From contig JAEZBA010000703.1 of NCBI GenBank assembly GCA_023430245.1, positions 1-9,451 of the forward strand: DNA of 9,451 bases, in the 5' to 3' direction. The notes under the pieces were generated by a model. That model was given only the letters and a program-made list of their open reading frames with translations. It did not search any database and was not told the origin of the DNA. Shown one piece after another: positions 1 through 6,119 of the stretch; position 1 is the first letter of the stretch; every line of letters begins with the position of its first letter. The position numbers and the translations under genes are program-made. The stretch comes from Pseudomonadota bacterium (lineage in GTDB: Bacteria > Pseudomonadota > Alphaproteobacteria > Rhizobiales > Xanthobacteraceae).

Positions 1-8
1 CCGATCTT

Positions 9-779
9 ATGAGTGAACCGCTTCCGGTAACCCCCTCTTTTCGGCTCGACGGCAAACGCGCATTGGTCACCGGCGCCGGTCGCGGCATCGGGCTTGCGGC
101 CGCGGCTGCGCTCGCGGACGCCGGAGCGGAGGTCACGCTGGTCGCACGCTCGAAGGATGAGATCGAAGCGGCGGCGGCGGAGATCGGCAAGCGTGGCGGC
201 AAGGCCAGCGCGGCGCCGCTCGACGTCACCGACATCGATGCTGTGCGCGCCTTCGTCGCGAAAGCCAAGCCGTTCGACATCCTCGTCAATAACGCCGGCT
301 CCAACCGTCCGGCCTTCATGATCGACGTGACCGAAGAGGATTTCGACGCGATCATGACCCTGAATGTGCGCTCGGCCTATTTCGTGGCGCAGGCGGTGGT
401 GAGAAGGCTCGTCGAAACCAAGAAGCCCGGCTCGATCATTCACATCTCCTCGCAGATGGGACATGTCGGCGGCCCGCGCCGCACCGTCTATTGCGCCAGC
501 AAAGCCGCGCTCGAGGGCCTGACCAAGGCCATGGCGGTGGAACTCGGCCCGCATGGCATCCGCGTCAATGCGCTGGCGCCGACCTTCATCGAGACACCGA
601 TGACACGGCCGTTCTTCGCCGACGAAAGCTTCAAGCGCTCGGTGCTCGACAAGATCAAGCTCGGACGGCTCGGCCAGGTCGAGGACCTGATGGGAGCGAT
701 CGTGTTTCTGGCTTCCGATGCGTCAGCCCTGATGACCGGTGCATCGCTGCTGGTGGATGGCGGCTGGACCGCGGAGTAG
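9..779 (+). CDS. SDR-family NAD(P)-dependent oxidoreductase
   Basis: Classical short-chain dehydrogenase/reductase of 256 residues, the usual length for the family, expected to be cytosolic and to interconvert an alcohol and a ketone or reduce a C=C/C=O bond. Visible motifs are the cofactor glycine motif TGAGRGIG (residues 21-28), NNAG (94-97), the structural Asn119, a catalytic serine in ISS (147-148), and YCASK with catalytic Tyr161 and Lys165. Arg47 just after the second beta strand, where NAD-preferring members carry Asp, suggests NADP(H), though this is only a rule of thumb. The C-terminus ends in the common LLVDGG pattern. Only 8 bases precede the ATG, so neither a ribosome site nor a longer start can be judged. 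The gene is convergent with the hydroxyacid dehydrogenase and separated from it by a palindromic repeat. Many SDRs with this architecture are annotated as 3-oxoacyl-ACP reductase or gluconate 5-dehydrogenase; the substrate is not predictable here. Confidence 0.9.
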   Translation: MSEPLPVTPSFRLDGKRALVTGAGRGIGLAAAAALADAGAEVTLVARSKDEIEAAAAEIGKRGGKASAAPLDVTDIDAVRAFVAKAKPFDILVNNAGSNRPAFMIDVTEEDFDAIMTLNVRSAYFVAQAVVRRLVETKKPGSIIHISSQMGHVGGPRRTVYCASKAALEGLTKAMAVELGPHGIRVNALAPTFIETPMTRPFFADESFKRSVLDKIKLGRLGQVEDLMGAIVFLASDASALMTGASLLVDGGWTAE

Positions 780-783
780 CCTT

Positions 784-858
784 TGTCATTGCCCGCGAAG
801 GCGGGCAATCCAGCACGCTCGGTGCTTACTGGATGCCCCGCCTGCGCGGGGCATGACA
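784..858. repeat. Two-hairpin palindromic intergenic repeat (REP-like)
   Basis: The space between two convergent genes is filled by a symmetric element. It begins TGTCAT (784-789) and ends ATGACA (853-858), exact reverse complements. Inside are two GC-rich hairpins: an 8-bp stem 789-796/801-808 with a 4-base loop, and a 9-bp stem 833-841/846-854 with a 4-base loop. From memory, closely similar elements are scattered in many copies between genes in Bradyrhizobium-type genomes. Its position between two stop codons suggests it may also end or protect both transcripts, but there is no T-run typical of an intrinsic terminator. Only one copy is visible in this window. Confidence 0.75.
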
Positions 859-862
859 AACC

Positions 863-1849
863 TCACGCCCCCGGCGCGAACACCGCCGGATTGATGCAGT
901 TCGGCGGCAGCCGGCCTTCCGCGATGGCCGCGATATTGTCCACCACCACATGCGCCATGCGCTCGCGCAGCTCCATCACAGCGCTACCGAGATGCGGAGT
1001 CAGCACCACGTTGTTCATCGTCAGGAGCGCGCGTTCGATCTTCGGCTCGTGCTCGTAGACATCGATGCCGGCCCCCGCGATCCGGCCCTCGCTCAACGCC
1101 TGCGCCAGCGCCTTCTCGTCGATGATCGGGCCGCGCGACGTGTTGATCAGAAACGCACTGCGCTTCATCAGCGCGAATTGCCGCGGACCCATCAGGTGAC
1201 GGGTTTCGTCATTCAGTTGCGGATGCAGCGAGATGAAGTCCGACTGACCGAGCAATTCCTCGAAACTCACCGACCGCAATCCGAGCTTCTGCTCCTCCTC
1301 CACCGGCAGTCCGCGCGGGTCGGAATAAAGGATCGTCATGTCGAAGCCGCGCGCGCGCCGGGCCATCGCCTGCCCGATCCGGCCCATGCCGACGATGCCC
1401 AGCGTTTTGCCACTCACCGCCGCGCCCGCCAGATGGTTCGATTGCGACCCGGGAAACGCACCCGAGCGCGTGACCTTGTCGCCCTCGACGATCCGGCGCG
1501 CCACCGCGAGCAGCAAGCCGAAAGCGATATCGGCGGTGGCGTCGGTCACCACCGCCGGAATGTTGGTGACGATGATCTTTCGGGTGGTCGCATCGGTCAC
1601 GTCGATCCGGTCTGGCGTGATCGTCATCGAAGCGATCGCCTTGAGGTTCGGATTGGCCGCCAGCACCTCGCGGTCGATGGTGTCATGCAGCAGGCACAGG
1701 ATGATATCGGACCGCTTGGCCGCATCGATCAGCTTGTCCTTGACCGGGATGCGGCTGGAATCCTCGTTGACCTCGACCTCGGCAATTTCCCGCAGACGCA
1801 GCAGCGCGCTTTCGGCGATCGGCTGGGTGACATAAACGCGCGGACGCAT
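863..1849 (-). CDS. D-2-hydroxyacid dehydrogenase (glyoxylate/hydroxypyruvate reductase type)
   Basis: This 328-residue protein belongs to the D-isomer-specific 2-hydroxyacid dehydrogenases, which reduce 2-oxoacids such as glyoxylate, hydroxypyruvate or 2-ketogluconate with NAD(P)H in the cytosol. The N-terminal part (about 1-100) and the C-terminal end form the catalytic domain; the middle (about 101-290) is the Rossmann domain with GMGRIG at 154-159. The catalytic triad is complete: Arg239 in NTSRG, Glu268 in EHEP and His286 in TPHLGS. The substrate loop is unusual: where the family normally has a glycine (as in SVGYDNID), this protein reads TITPDRID (76-83). The ATG is supported by AGGGGAG at 1854-1860 on the minus strand, 4 bases upstream. 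The gene is divergent from the 3-hydroxyisobutyrate dehydrogenase-type gene, with 103 bp between the starts. The exact 2-oxoacid is unknown. Confidence 0.92.
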   Translation of the reverse strand: MRPRVYVTQPIAESALLRLREIAEVEVNEDSSRIPVKDKLIDAAKRSDIILCLLHDTIDREVLAANPNLKAIASMTITPDRIDVTDATTRKIIVTNIPAVVTDATADIAFGLLLAVARRIVEGDKVTRSGAFPGSQSNHLAGAAVSGKTLGIVGMGRIGQAMARRARGFDMTILYSDPRGLPVEEEQKLGLRSVSFEELLGQSDFISLHPQLNDETRHLMGPRQFALMKRSAFLINTSRGPIIDEKALAQALSEGRIAGAGIDVYEHEPKIERALLTMNNVVLTPHLGSAVMELRERMAHVVVDNIAAIAEGRLPPNCINPAVFAPGA

Positions 1850-1940
1850 GCAACTCCCCTGATCCTCACGGGTCTACCGCCCGCGCCTGAAGCCATATAG
1901 TAACGGACGCGCGCGGCCAAGAACGCGGAGGCGCGCAACA

Positions 1941-1947
1941 ACGGAGG
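1941..1947 (+). promoter_or_regulatory. Ribosome binding site that fixes a GTG start
   Basis: ACGGAGG ends 5 bases before the GTG at 1953. No ATG start fits: the first in-frame ATG lies inside the glycine motif of the cofactor site. This site therefore decides the start of the downstream dehydrogenase. Confidence 0.8.
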
Positions 1948-1952
1948 TTCAG

Positions 1953-2873
1953 GTGGCGGCAGGAGCGAAAGGCATTGTGGGTATTATCGGCCTCGGCATC
2001 ATGGGAGGCGCGTTCGCGCGTAACCTGATCGCCGACGGATGGATTGTCGCAGGCGTCGATCCCGATCCGAAGCGGCGCAAGGAGATGACGAAAGCCGGCG
2101 TTTCCGTTTCCGACAGTGTGAAAGAACTGGTCGCCGAGGTGCCGGTTATCATCACCAGCCTGCCGAGTCCGAAGGCGTTGCACGCGGTGGTCGCAGAGAT
2201 CGCGGCGGCAAAAGTCAAGCCGCGTATCGTGATCGAGGCGTCGACCTTCACCCTCGACGACAAGCTCGCGGCCGAAAAGGTGCTGCGCAAGGCCGGCCAC
2301 ACCATGCTGGACTGCCCGGTCTCAGGCACCGGCGCACAGGCCGCCGTCAAGGATCTGGTGGTCTATGCCAGCGGCGATCCGAAGGCGATCGCGAAGGTGA
2401 TGCCGGTCTTTGCCGGCTTCTCGCGCAAGACCGACAATCTCGGCGTCTTCGGCAATGGCAGCAAGATGAAATACGTCGCGAACCTCTTGGTCGCGATCCA
2501 TAATGTCGCCGCCGCCGAAGCCATGGTGCTCGGCATGAAGGCCGGGCTCGAGCCGGAACAGATCTTCAAATATGCCAATGGCGGCGCCGGCCAGTCGCGC
2601 ATGTTCGAAATCCGCGGGCCGATGATGGTCAACGACGACTACTCGGTGCCGACCATGAAGAATTACCTGTGGCAGAAGGACATGACGGTGATCGGCGAAT
2701 TCGCCAACAAGCTCGGCGTGCCGACGCCGCTGTTTTCCGCAACGCTGCCGATCTACGCCTCGGCCTTGTCGGTCGGCTATGCCGAACAGGATACCGGTGC
2801 GGTCTGTGGCGTGCTGGAGAAGATGGCCGGCGTGAAGCGGAAGAAGAAGGCGAAGATGAAAAAGAAGAAATAG
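1953..2873 (+). CDS. 3-hydroxyisobutyrate dehydrogenase-family oxidoreductase with lysine-rich tail
   Basis: A 306-residue beta-hydroxyacid dehydrogenase; the family oxidises 3-hydroxyisobutyrate, tartronate semialdehyde-type substrates and related short hydroxyacids with NAD(P). The N-terminal Rossmann domain carries GLGIMG at 13-18. The substrate-binding signature is CPVSGTGAQA (121-130), and the catalytic lysine is most likely Lys173 with Asn177 in the pattern KYVAN. The C-terminal helical domain ends in the normal family pattern around GYAEQDTGAV (275-284). After it comes an odd extension, residues 294-306, in which 9 of 13 residues are Lys or Arg. Translation starts at GTG with a good ribosome site. 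The stop is only 6 bp from the stop of the convergent flavin monooxygenase. Substrate is not predictable; 2-hydroxy-3-oxopropionate reductase and 3-hydroxyisobutyrate dehydrogenase are both possible. Confidence 0.9.
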   Translation: MAAGAKGIVGIIGLGIMGGAFARNLIADGWIVAGVDPDPKRRKEMTKAGVSVSDSVKELVAEVPVIITSLPSPKALHAVVAEIAAAKVKPRIVIEASTFTLDDKLAAEKVLRKAGHTMLDCPVSGTGAQAAVKDLVVYASGDPKAIAKVMPVFAGFSRKTDNLGVFGNGSKMKYVANLLVAIHNVAAAEAMVLGMKAGLEPEQIFKYANGGAGQSRMFEIRGPMMVNDDYSVPTMKNYLWQKDMTVIGEFANKLGVPTPLFSATLPIYASALSVGYAEQDTGAVCGVLEKMAGVKRKKKAKMKKKK

Positions 2874-2879
2874 GTCTGG

Positions 2880-4115
2880 TCACGCATAGAGAAAATCGAG
2901 CGTCGCTGTCTCTTCCAGCACCGCCTCCGCGACGGAATGGCGTGCTGCCAAAGCCGCCTCCTCGCTGCTGCGCGCGGCCTGCAGATAGGCGCCCAGGTGG
3001 CGCGCGCGCTGCACCATGCGCAACCCCTCCGGCAGACGCTCCGCCTGGTATTGCCGGAGCGCCGACGCGACGTCCTCCGTGCCTCCGAGCGCCGCCACCA
3101 GTGCCGCGGCATCGCCGGCGGCCTTGGCGACGCCGGCGCCGACATGGGGCCGCGCCACAAAGGCAGCATCGCCGATGATCGCGATCCGGCCGAATGCGAT
3201 CCGGTCCGAGACCAGATCGAAGATCGGCTGCAGGATCGGCTGGTCGACGAGGCCAACCGCTTCGACAAATTGCGGCGCAAGCAGCCGCGCCGCCGCGTCC
3301 CGCATCGCCGCGATCGACGCGCGGCTGATCAGCGGTGGCGGGATCGACACGGAATGCCGGGTTCCGCTCTCGTCGGTGAGCAGCGCGGCGAGTTCGGTCT
3401 GCTCGTCGGCCGGCCGGTACCAGATCATGTTGTATCGGCGATGCCCCGGCCGGATATCGTCATCGGGACCCGCGACCGGATAGCCGAGCATCTGCTCACC
3501 CGGCGGTAGACAGAAGGCCATGACCGGAAAGATATCGCGGTGCACCAGCGGCGGCATGGCGGCTTCGGCGATTAGCGCGCGCCACGCCGAATAGCCGGCA
3601 TAGAGCGGCTGGGTCTCGGGCGCGCAGATGCCCCGAACGGTCGAGCGGATTCCATCGGCGCCGATCAGCACATCGCCGGTCACCCGCTCGTCATCGGCGA
3701 ATATTGCGGTGACGCCACGATCGTTCTGTTCGACCGCCGTCAGCGCGCGTCCGCGGTGGTAATGCGCGGGCGGAAAAGCGTCGCGCAGGATCCGGTACAC
3801 CCGCTCCCAGGCGGTCATGACCTGCGGACAATCGATCTCCAGCGTCAGCCGCCCGGTGGCGTCGAACAGGCGGCGCTTCTGCACCGGCACGCCGAGGTCC
3901 GCGACTTCCACGCCAAGTTCCTGCAGCGCGGCAAGAATCTCCGGCTGCGCCACAATGCCGGCGCCGCGGCCGGACAACTCGCCTTCTACCTTTTCGTAAA
4001 TCTCGACCTGCCAGCCCGCCCGCAACAGCATCAGGCCGACGAACAGCCCGCTCATCGAACCGCCGATGATGATTGCGCGGCTTTGAGATTGGGGGTGCAT
4101 TGCAGAGCGCGGCAT
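2880..4115 (-). CDS. FAD-dependent aromatic/N-heterocycle monooxygenase, 2,6-dihydroxypyridine 3-monooxygenase type
   Basis: A 411-residue class A flavoprotein hydroxylase, expected to use FAD, NAD(P)H and O2 to hydroxylate an electron-rich ring in the cytosol. The FAD dinucleotide motif is GGSMSG (18-23) instead of the usual GxGxxG; this serine-containing form is what I remember for 2,6-dihydroxypyridine hydroxylase (DhpH). The DG motif appears as GADGIRS (152-158) and the second FAD motif as GDAAFVARPHVGAGVAKA (315-332), again with the DhpH-like Arg-Pro-His. Length is close to DhpH, about 400 residues. Two starts are possible: ATG at 4115, chosen here, or Met6 (ATG at 4100); neither has a clear ribosome site. 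It is divergent from the small cupin gene and could be co-regulated with it. Family membership is firm; the actual substrate is inferred only loosely, and salicylate- or hydroxynicotinate-type rings are alternatives. Confidence 0.88.
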   Translation of the reverse strand: MPRSAMHPQSQSRAIIIGGSMSGLFVGLMLLRAGWQVEIYEKVEGELSGRGAGIVAQPEILAALQELGVEVADLGVPVQKRRLFDATGRLTLEIDCPQVMTAWERVYRILRDAFPPAHYHRGRALTAVEQNDRGVTAIFADDERVTGDVLIGADGIRSTVRGICAPETQPLYAGYSAWRALIAEAAMPPLVHRDIFPVMAFCLPPGEQMLGYPVAGPDDDIRPGHRRYNMIWYRPADEQTELAALLTDESGTRHSVSIPPPLISRASIAAMRDAAARLLAPQFVEAVGLVDQPILQPIFDLVSDRIAFGRIAIIGDAAFVARPHVGAGVAKAAGDAAALVAALGGTEDVASALRQYQAERLPEGLRMVQRARHLGAYLQAARSSEEAALAARHSVAEAVLEETATLDFLYA

Positions 4116-4137
4116 TTCGCTGGAACCCGGAAGCTGC

Positions 4138-4145
4138 TATATTAA
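4138..4145. promoter_or_regulatory. Possible shared -10 region for divergent monooxygenase and cupin genes
   Basis: The 58 bases between the two divergent starts contain one AT-rich core, TATATTAA. Read on the plus strand, TATATT (4138-4143) is a plausible -10 hexamer for the cupin gene. Read on the minus strand, TAATAT (4139-4144) could serve the monooxygenase about 24 bases from its ATG. The matching -35 for the plus direction would be the poor TTTCGC at 4115-4120, so any promoter is weak or needs an activator. Confidence 0.3.
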
Positions 4146-4173
4146 GCCATACGACGTCACAGGAGGAACCGCC

Positions 4174-4620
4174 ATGGGCCTGACCATGATGGATAAGACG
4201 GCGCTCAAGACCGACCACTCGGCGTGGCCGGAGGCGATCGCGAAGGAATTCGAGCGCGAACGCGCCAACCCCAACCCCTGCGTGGGCTCCCGCCTTCTTT
4301 CAGAGAATGAAAGAGTGCGGGTGTGGGAAATTCGCCTGCAACCCGGCGAGCGGATCGGCTTCCACCGCCACGTCCTCGATTATTTCTGGACCTCGGTGTC
4401 CGGCGGCCGCGGGCGCCAGCATGTGCATGACGGCACGACGGTCGAGTATACCTATCAGCCCGGCGAGACCCGGCACGAGACCTACGGCGCCGGCGAGTTC
4501 AAGGTCCACGATCTTGAAAATCTCGGCGACAAGGAGATGGTTTTCATGACCATCGAGTTCGTCAATTCCGCAAACAAGCCGATGGAACTGCCGGACCAGG
4601 TGCGCAAGGCGGCGGCTTAA
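4174..4620 (+). CDS. Small single-domain cupin protein
   Basis: A 148-residue protein with one cupin beta-barrel at about residues 45-130, cytosolic, with no signal peptide. Motif 1 is PGERIGFHRH (57-66), giving the two metal-type histidines His64 and His66, but the glutamate that normally follows is replaced by Tyr70 in DYFW. Motif 2 contains VHDLEN (111-116), with His112 and Asn116 as the usual third histidine and asparagine; His101 is an alternative ligand. It may bind a metal with an altered ligand set, or act as a non-catalytic binding protein. AGGAGG at 4161-4166, 7 bases before the ATG, supports this start strongly. The gene is divergent from the monooxygenase and convergent with tetR (14 bp between stops); a terminator follows at 4646. 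Sharing a divergent region with the monooxygenase suggests a role in the same pathway, but no reaction can be assigned. Confidence 0.85.
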   Translation: MGLTMMDKTALKTDHSAWPEAIAKEFERERANPNPCVGSRLLSENERVRVWEIRLQPGERIGFHRHVLDYFWTSVSGGRGRQHVHDGTTVEYTYQPGETRHETYGAGEFKVHDLENLGDKEMVFMTIEFVNSANKPMELPDQVRKAAA

Positions 4621-4634
4621 CGCCGCTCATCGTT

Positions 4635-5384
4635 TCACGATGCAGAAAGCCGCCGCGCCTTTGCCGGCGGCTTTTTCGTCTCGGCGACAGACCGCATGAG
4701 CACGCCGGCATTCACATAAAAGCGCTCGACGATCTGGGTGACCGTTCCGGGCACGTCACTCGGTCCGCCGACATTGTAGACCCACTTGCGCAGGCCGATG
4801 TAGAAAATGCTGCCGTGCAGCGACCACATCAGCTCGATCTCCGGCTCGCTCAGCGGTTCCGCCGCAAGATCCTGTCGCCCGAATTCATGGCGCAATTCGT
4901 CAACCACCCGGGCATAGACCCGATCGGTCACGATGCGCGCGAAGCGTTGTGCGATTCCGGCGCCACCCAGACCGGAATAGAGGTAGATCCGGCCCCATTC
5001 GTAATCGTGCAGCATCTGCGAATAATCGAGATAGAATTCGATCAGGCGCTCGCGCAGGTCGCGTGATCGGTTGCCGAGAATGTCATCCCATTCCGGTTTC
5101 CAGCGTCCTTCGAACAACGTTTCGTAGATGCGGTCGATCAGCGCGTCCTTGGTCGGAAAATAGCGGAACAGGAGCCCGGTCGAAATTCCGAGCTGTTTGG
5201 CAAGGTCCCGCGTTTGCCCCTGAAATCCGCGCTCGGCAAAGAAGCGGATCGCTCCGCGCAGGATCAGATCGCTGCGGGCTTGCGGACTGAGGCGCACCCG
5301 CTTGATGCCGCGTTTCGCTCGCGGGACGGATCGCTCAGTCTTTGCGCTGCGCTTTGAGCGCGCAGGTGCGGATGATCGTTTCAT
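4635..5384 (-). CDS. TetR/AcrR-family transcriptional regulator
   Basis: A 249-residue DNA-binding repressor of the TetR type. The helix-turn-helix domain spans about residues 36-85, with the typical GAIRFFAERGF (44-54) and recognition segment around LGISTGLLFRYFPTKDALID (65-84). The remainder is the helical ligand-binding and dimer domain, which diverges too far to name a ligand. The N-terminus carries about 30 extra residues rich in Lys, Arg and Ser before the domain, longer than usual; an internal start is possible but no methionine lies between residue 1 and the helix-turn-helix, and the ribosome site before the ATG is weak. The gene points away from the cupin-hydrolase-transporter operon across a 172-bp region that holds a large palindrome, the standard arrangement of a TetR repressor controlling its neighbour. 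Its 3' end contains the terminator of the convergent cupin gene. Confidence 0.92.
   Translation of the reverse strand: MKRSSAPARSKRSAKTERSVPRAKRGIKRVRLSPQARSDLILRGAIRFFAERGFQGQTRDLAKQLGISTGLLFRYFPTKDALIDRIYETLFEGRWKPEWDDILGNRSRDLRERLIEFYLDYSQMLHDYEWGRIYLYSGLGGAGIAQRFARIVTDRVYARVVDELRHEFGRQDLAAEPLSEPEIELMWSLHGSIFYIGLRKWVYNVGGPSDVPGTVTQIVERFYVNAGVLMRSVAETKKPPAKARRLSAS
4646..4676 (+). terminator. Intrinsic terminator of the small cupin gene, inside tetR
   Basis: A perfect 10-bp stem, AAAGCCGCCG (4646-4655) with CGGCGGCTTT (4665-4674), encloses a 9-base loop and ends in five T residues (4672-4676). It lies 25 bases after the cupin stop. The same bases encode residues 237-246 of the TetR protein on the other strand, so the terminator sits in coding sequence. 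On the minus strand the stem also ends in TTT, so weak bidirectional action is possible, though there it would precede the tetR stop. Confidence 0.8.
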
Positions 5385-5477
5385 TGTCCAGACACCGGGT
5401 GCAAGGCAAACCCGTACCGGAATGCCTACCAGAACTTGCGTCTTTCACAAGCTTCCGCACGGCCGGACAGCCCGCGC

Positions 5478-5507
5478 TTGACATATTGAGCATATGATCA
5501 ATAGTAT
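5478..5507 (+). promoter_or_regulatory. Sigma-70-type promoter of the cupin-hydrolase-transporter operon
   Basis: A consensus -35 TTGACA (5478-5483) is followed after 18 bases by TAGTAT (5502-5507), a good -10 match. Transcription would start near 5513-5515, giving a leader of roughly 43 bases before the ATG at 5557. The -10 lies at the centre of the 39-bp palindrome, so a bound repressor would block polymerase directly. The rest of 5385-5477 shows no strong element; a weak tetR promoter may lie there on the minus strand (TTGTGA and TAGGCA, 16 apart). Confidence 0.7.
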
Positions 5508-5523
5508 TGACCAAATGCTCAAT
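5485..5523. promoter_or_regulatory. 39-bp palindromic operator, probable TetR binding site
   Basis: The sequence is a dyad centred on base 5504. The 19-base left arm (5485-5503) and right arm (5505-5523) pair at 17 of 19 positions; the mismatches are 5494/5514 and 5497/5511. The dyad contains four copies, two on each strand, of a half-site close to ATTGANCA: an outer pair (ATTGAGCA) and an inner pair (ATTGATCA and ATTGACCA). Nested half-sites suit two repressor dimers bound side by side, as known for QacR. It overlaps the promoter and lies beside the divergent tetR gene, so autoregulation and operon repression are the natural inference. Confidence 0.8.
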
Positions 5524-5556
5524 TAGACCAATGAAAAGCATCACGGGAGACGCACC

Positions 5557-6117
5557 ATGGAAACCCTGCCCCGCTTCGGCCTTCGCCGCGAGGACATGCT
5601 CAAGCGCGTCGCGCGTTTCAAGGACCTGAAGGGCTACAATGGCGGCCTCCCGGACAGCGATTACGACAGCGCGGTACGCACGCTCTATAACGTGATCGGG
5701 TTTCAGCCACCGAAGGGCGAAGGCGGCGCCGTCACGTCGCCTGTCGGCGAAGACGCCGCACGCATGGCGGCAATCAAGATCTCGGAAGGCTTCAATCTCG
5801 GCTATTGCCGCGCCAAGCCCGGCAAGGGTCCGATGATGCACAATCACGACACCAACGAAACCTTCATTCCCATGACCGGCACCTGGCGCTGCTCGTGGAT
5901 CGATGAAAACGGGAACGTCGATTATGTCGACGCCGAGCCCTTCGACGTGGTGTCGTTCCCGGCCGGCTGCGCGCGCCGTTTCGAGAACGTCACCAAGGGC
6001 GATCCCAACGAGGAATCGATCCTGATGTTCGTGATCGGTGGGGATGGTCCACGTGCGGAATTCACCGACGAATCCATGCACGAACTGGCAGAAGCCGGCG
6101 TCTGGCCGAAGAAATAG
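5557..6117 (+). CDS. Cupin-domain protein, first gene of the transporter operon
   Basis: A 186-residue cytosolic protein with a cupin barrel in roughly residues 75-165 and an N-terminal helical lead. Motif 1 is textbook: HNHDTNE gives His95, His97 and Glu101, followed by Gly108. Motif 2, FPAGCARRFEN (134-144), keeps the Pro-x-Gly and the Asn144, but the usual metal-binding histidine is replaced by arginine (Arg140). The protein could hold a metal with three protein ligands, as some cupin dioxygenases and isomerases do, or use the arginine to bind a substrate carboxylate. The ATG at 5557 has GGGAG at 5545-5549, 7 bases away. It is the first gene after the palindromic operator and is followed 2 bases later by the hydrolase, so the two are probably translated together and act in sequence. 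I recognise the fold but not a named family. Confidence 0.85.
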   Translation: METLPRFGLRREDMLKRVARFKDLKGYNGGLPDSDYDSAVRTLYNVIGFQPPKGEGGAVTSPVGEDAARMAAIKISEGFNLGYCRAKPGKGPMMHNHDTNETFIPMTGTWRCSWIDENGNVDYVDAEPFDVVSFPAGCARRFENVTKGDPNEESILMFVIGGDGPRAEFTDESMHELAEAGVWPKK

Positions 6118-6119
6118 CG

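Noticed and set aside
488..859. Minus-strand frame running through the palindromic repeat into the SDR gene
   Set aside because: Its start of translation lies in the repeat and the remainder is antisense to conserved SDR motifs.
950..1900. Plus-strand open frame of 316 codons opposite the hydroxyacid dehydrogenase
   Set aside because: The minus-strand gene has a full set of family motifs and a good ribosome site; the plus frame is rich in Arg, His and Asp in the way typical of an antisense shadow.
1850..1952. Promoters in the divergent gap between the two dehydrogenase genes
   Set aside because: TATAGT at 1896-1901 and its reverse TACTAT look like -10 hexamers, but no acceptable -35 is found at the right distance on either strand, so I do not call a promoter.
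3691..4218. Minus-strand frame overlapping the monooxygenase N-terminus and the small cupin start
   Set aside because: It covers the divergent start region and the real flavin motifs are in another frame.
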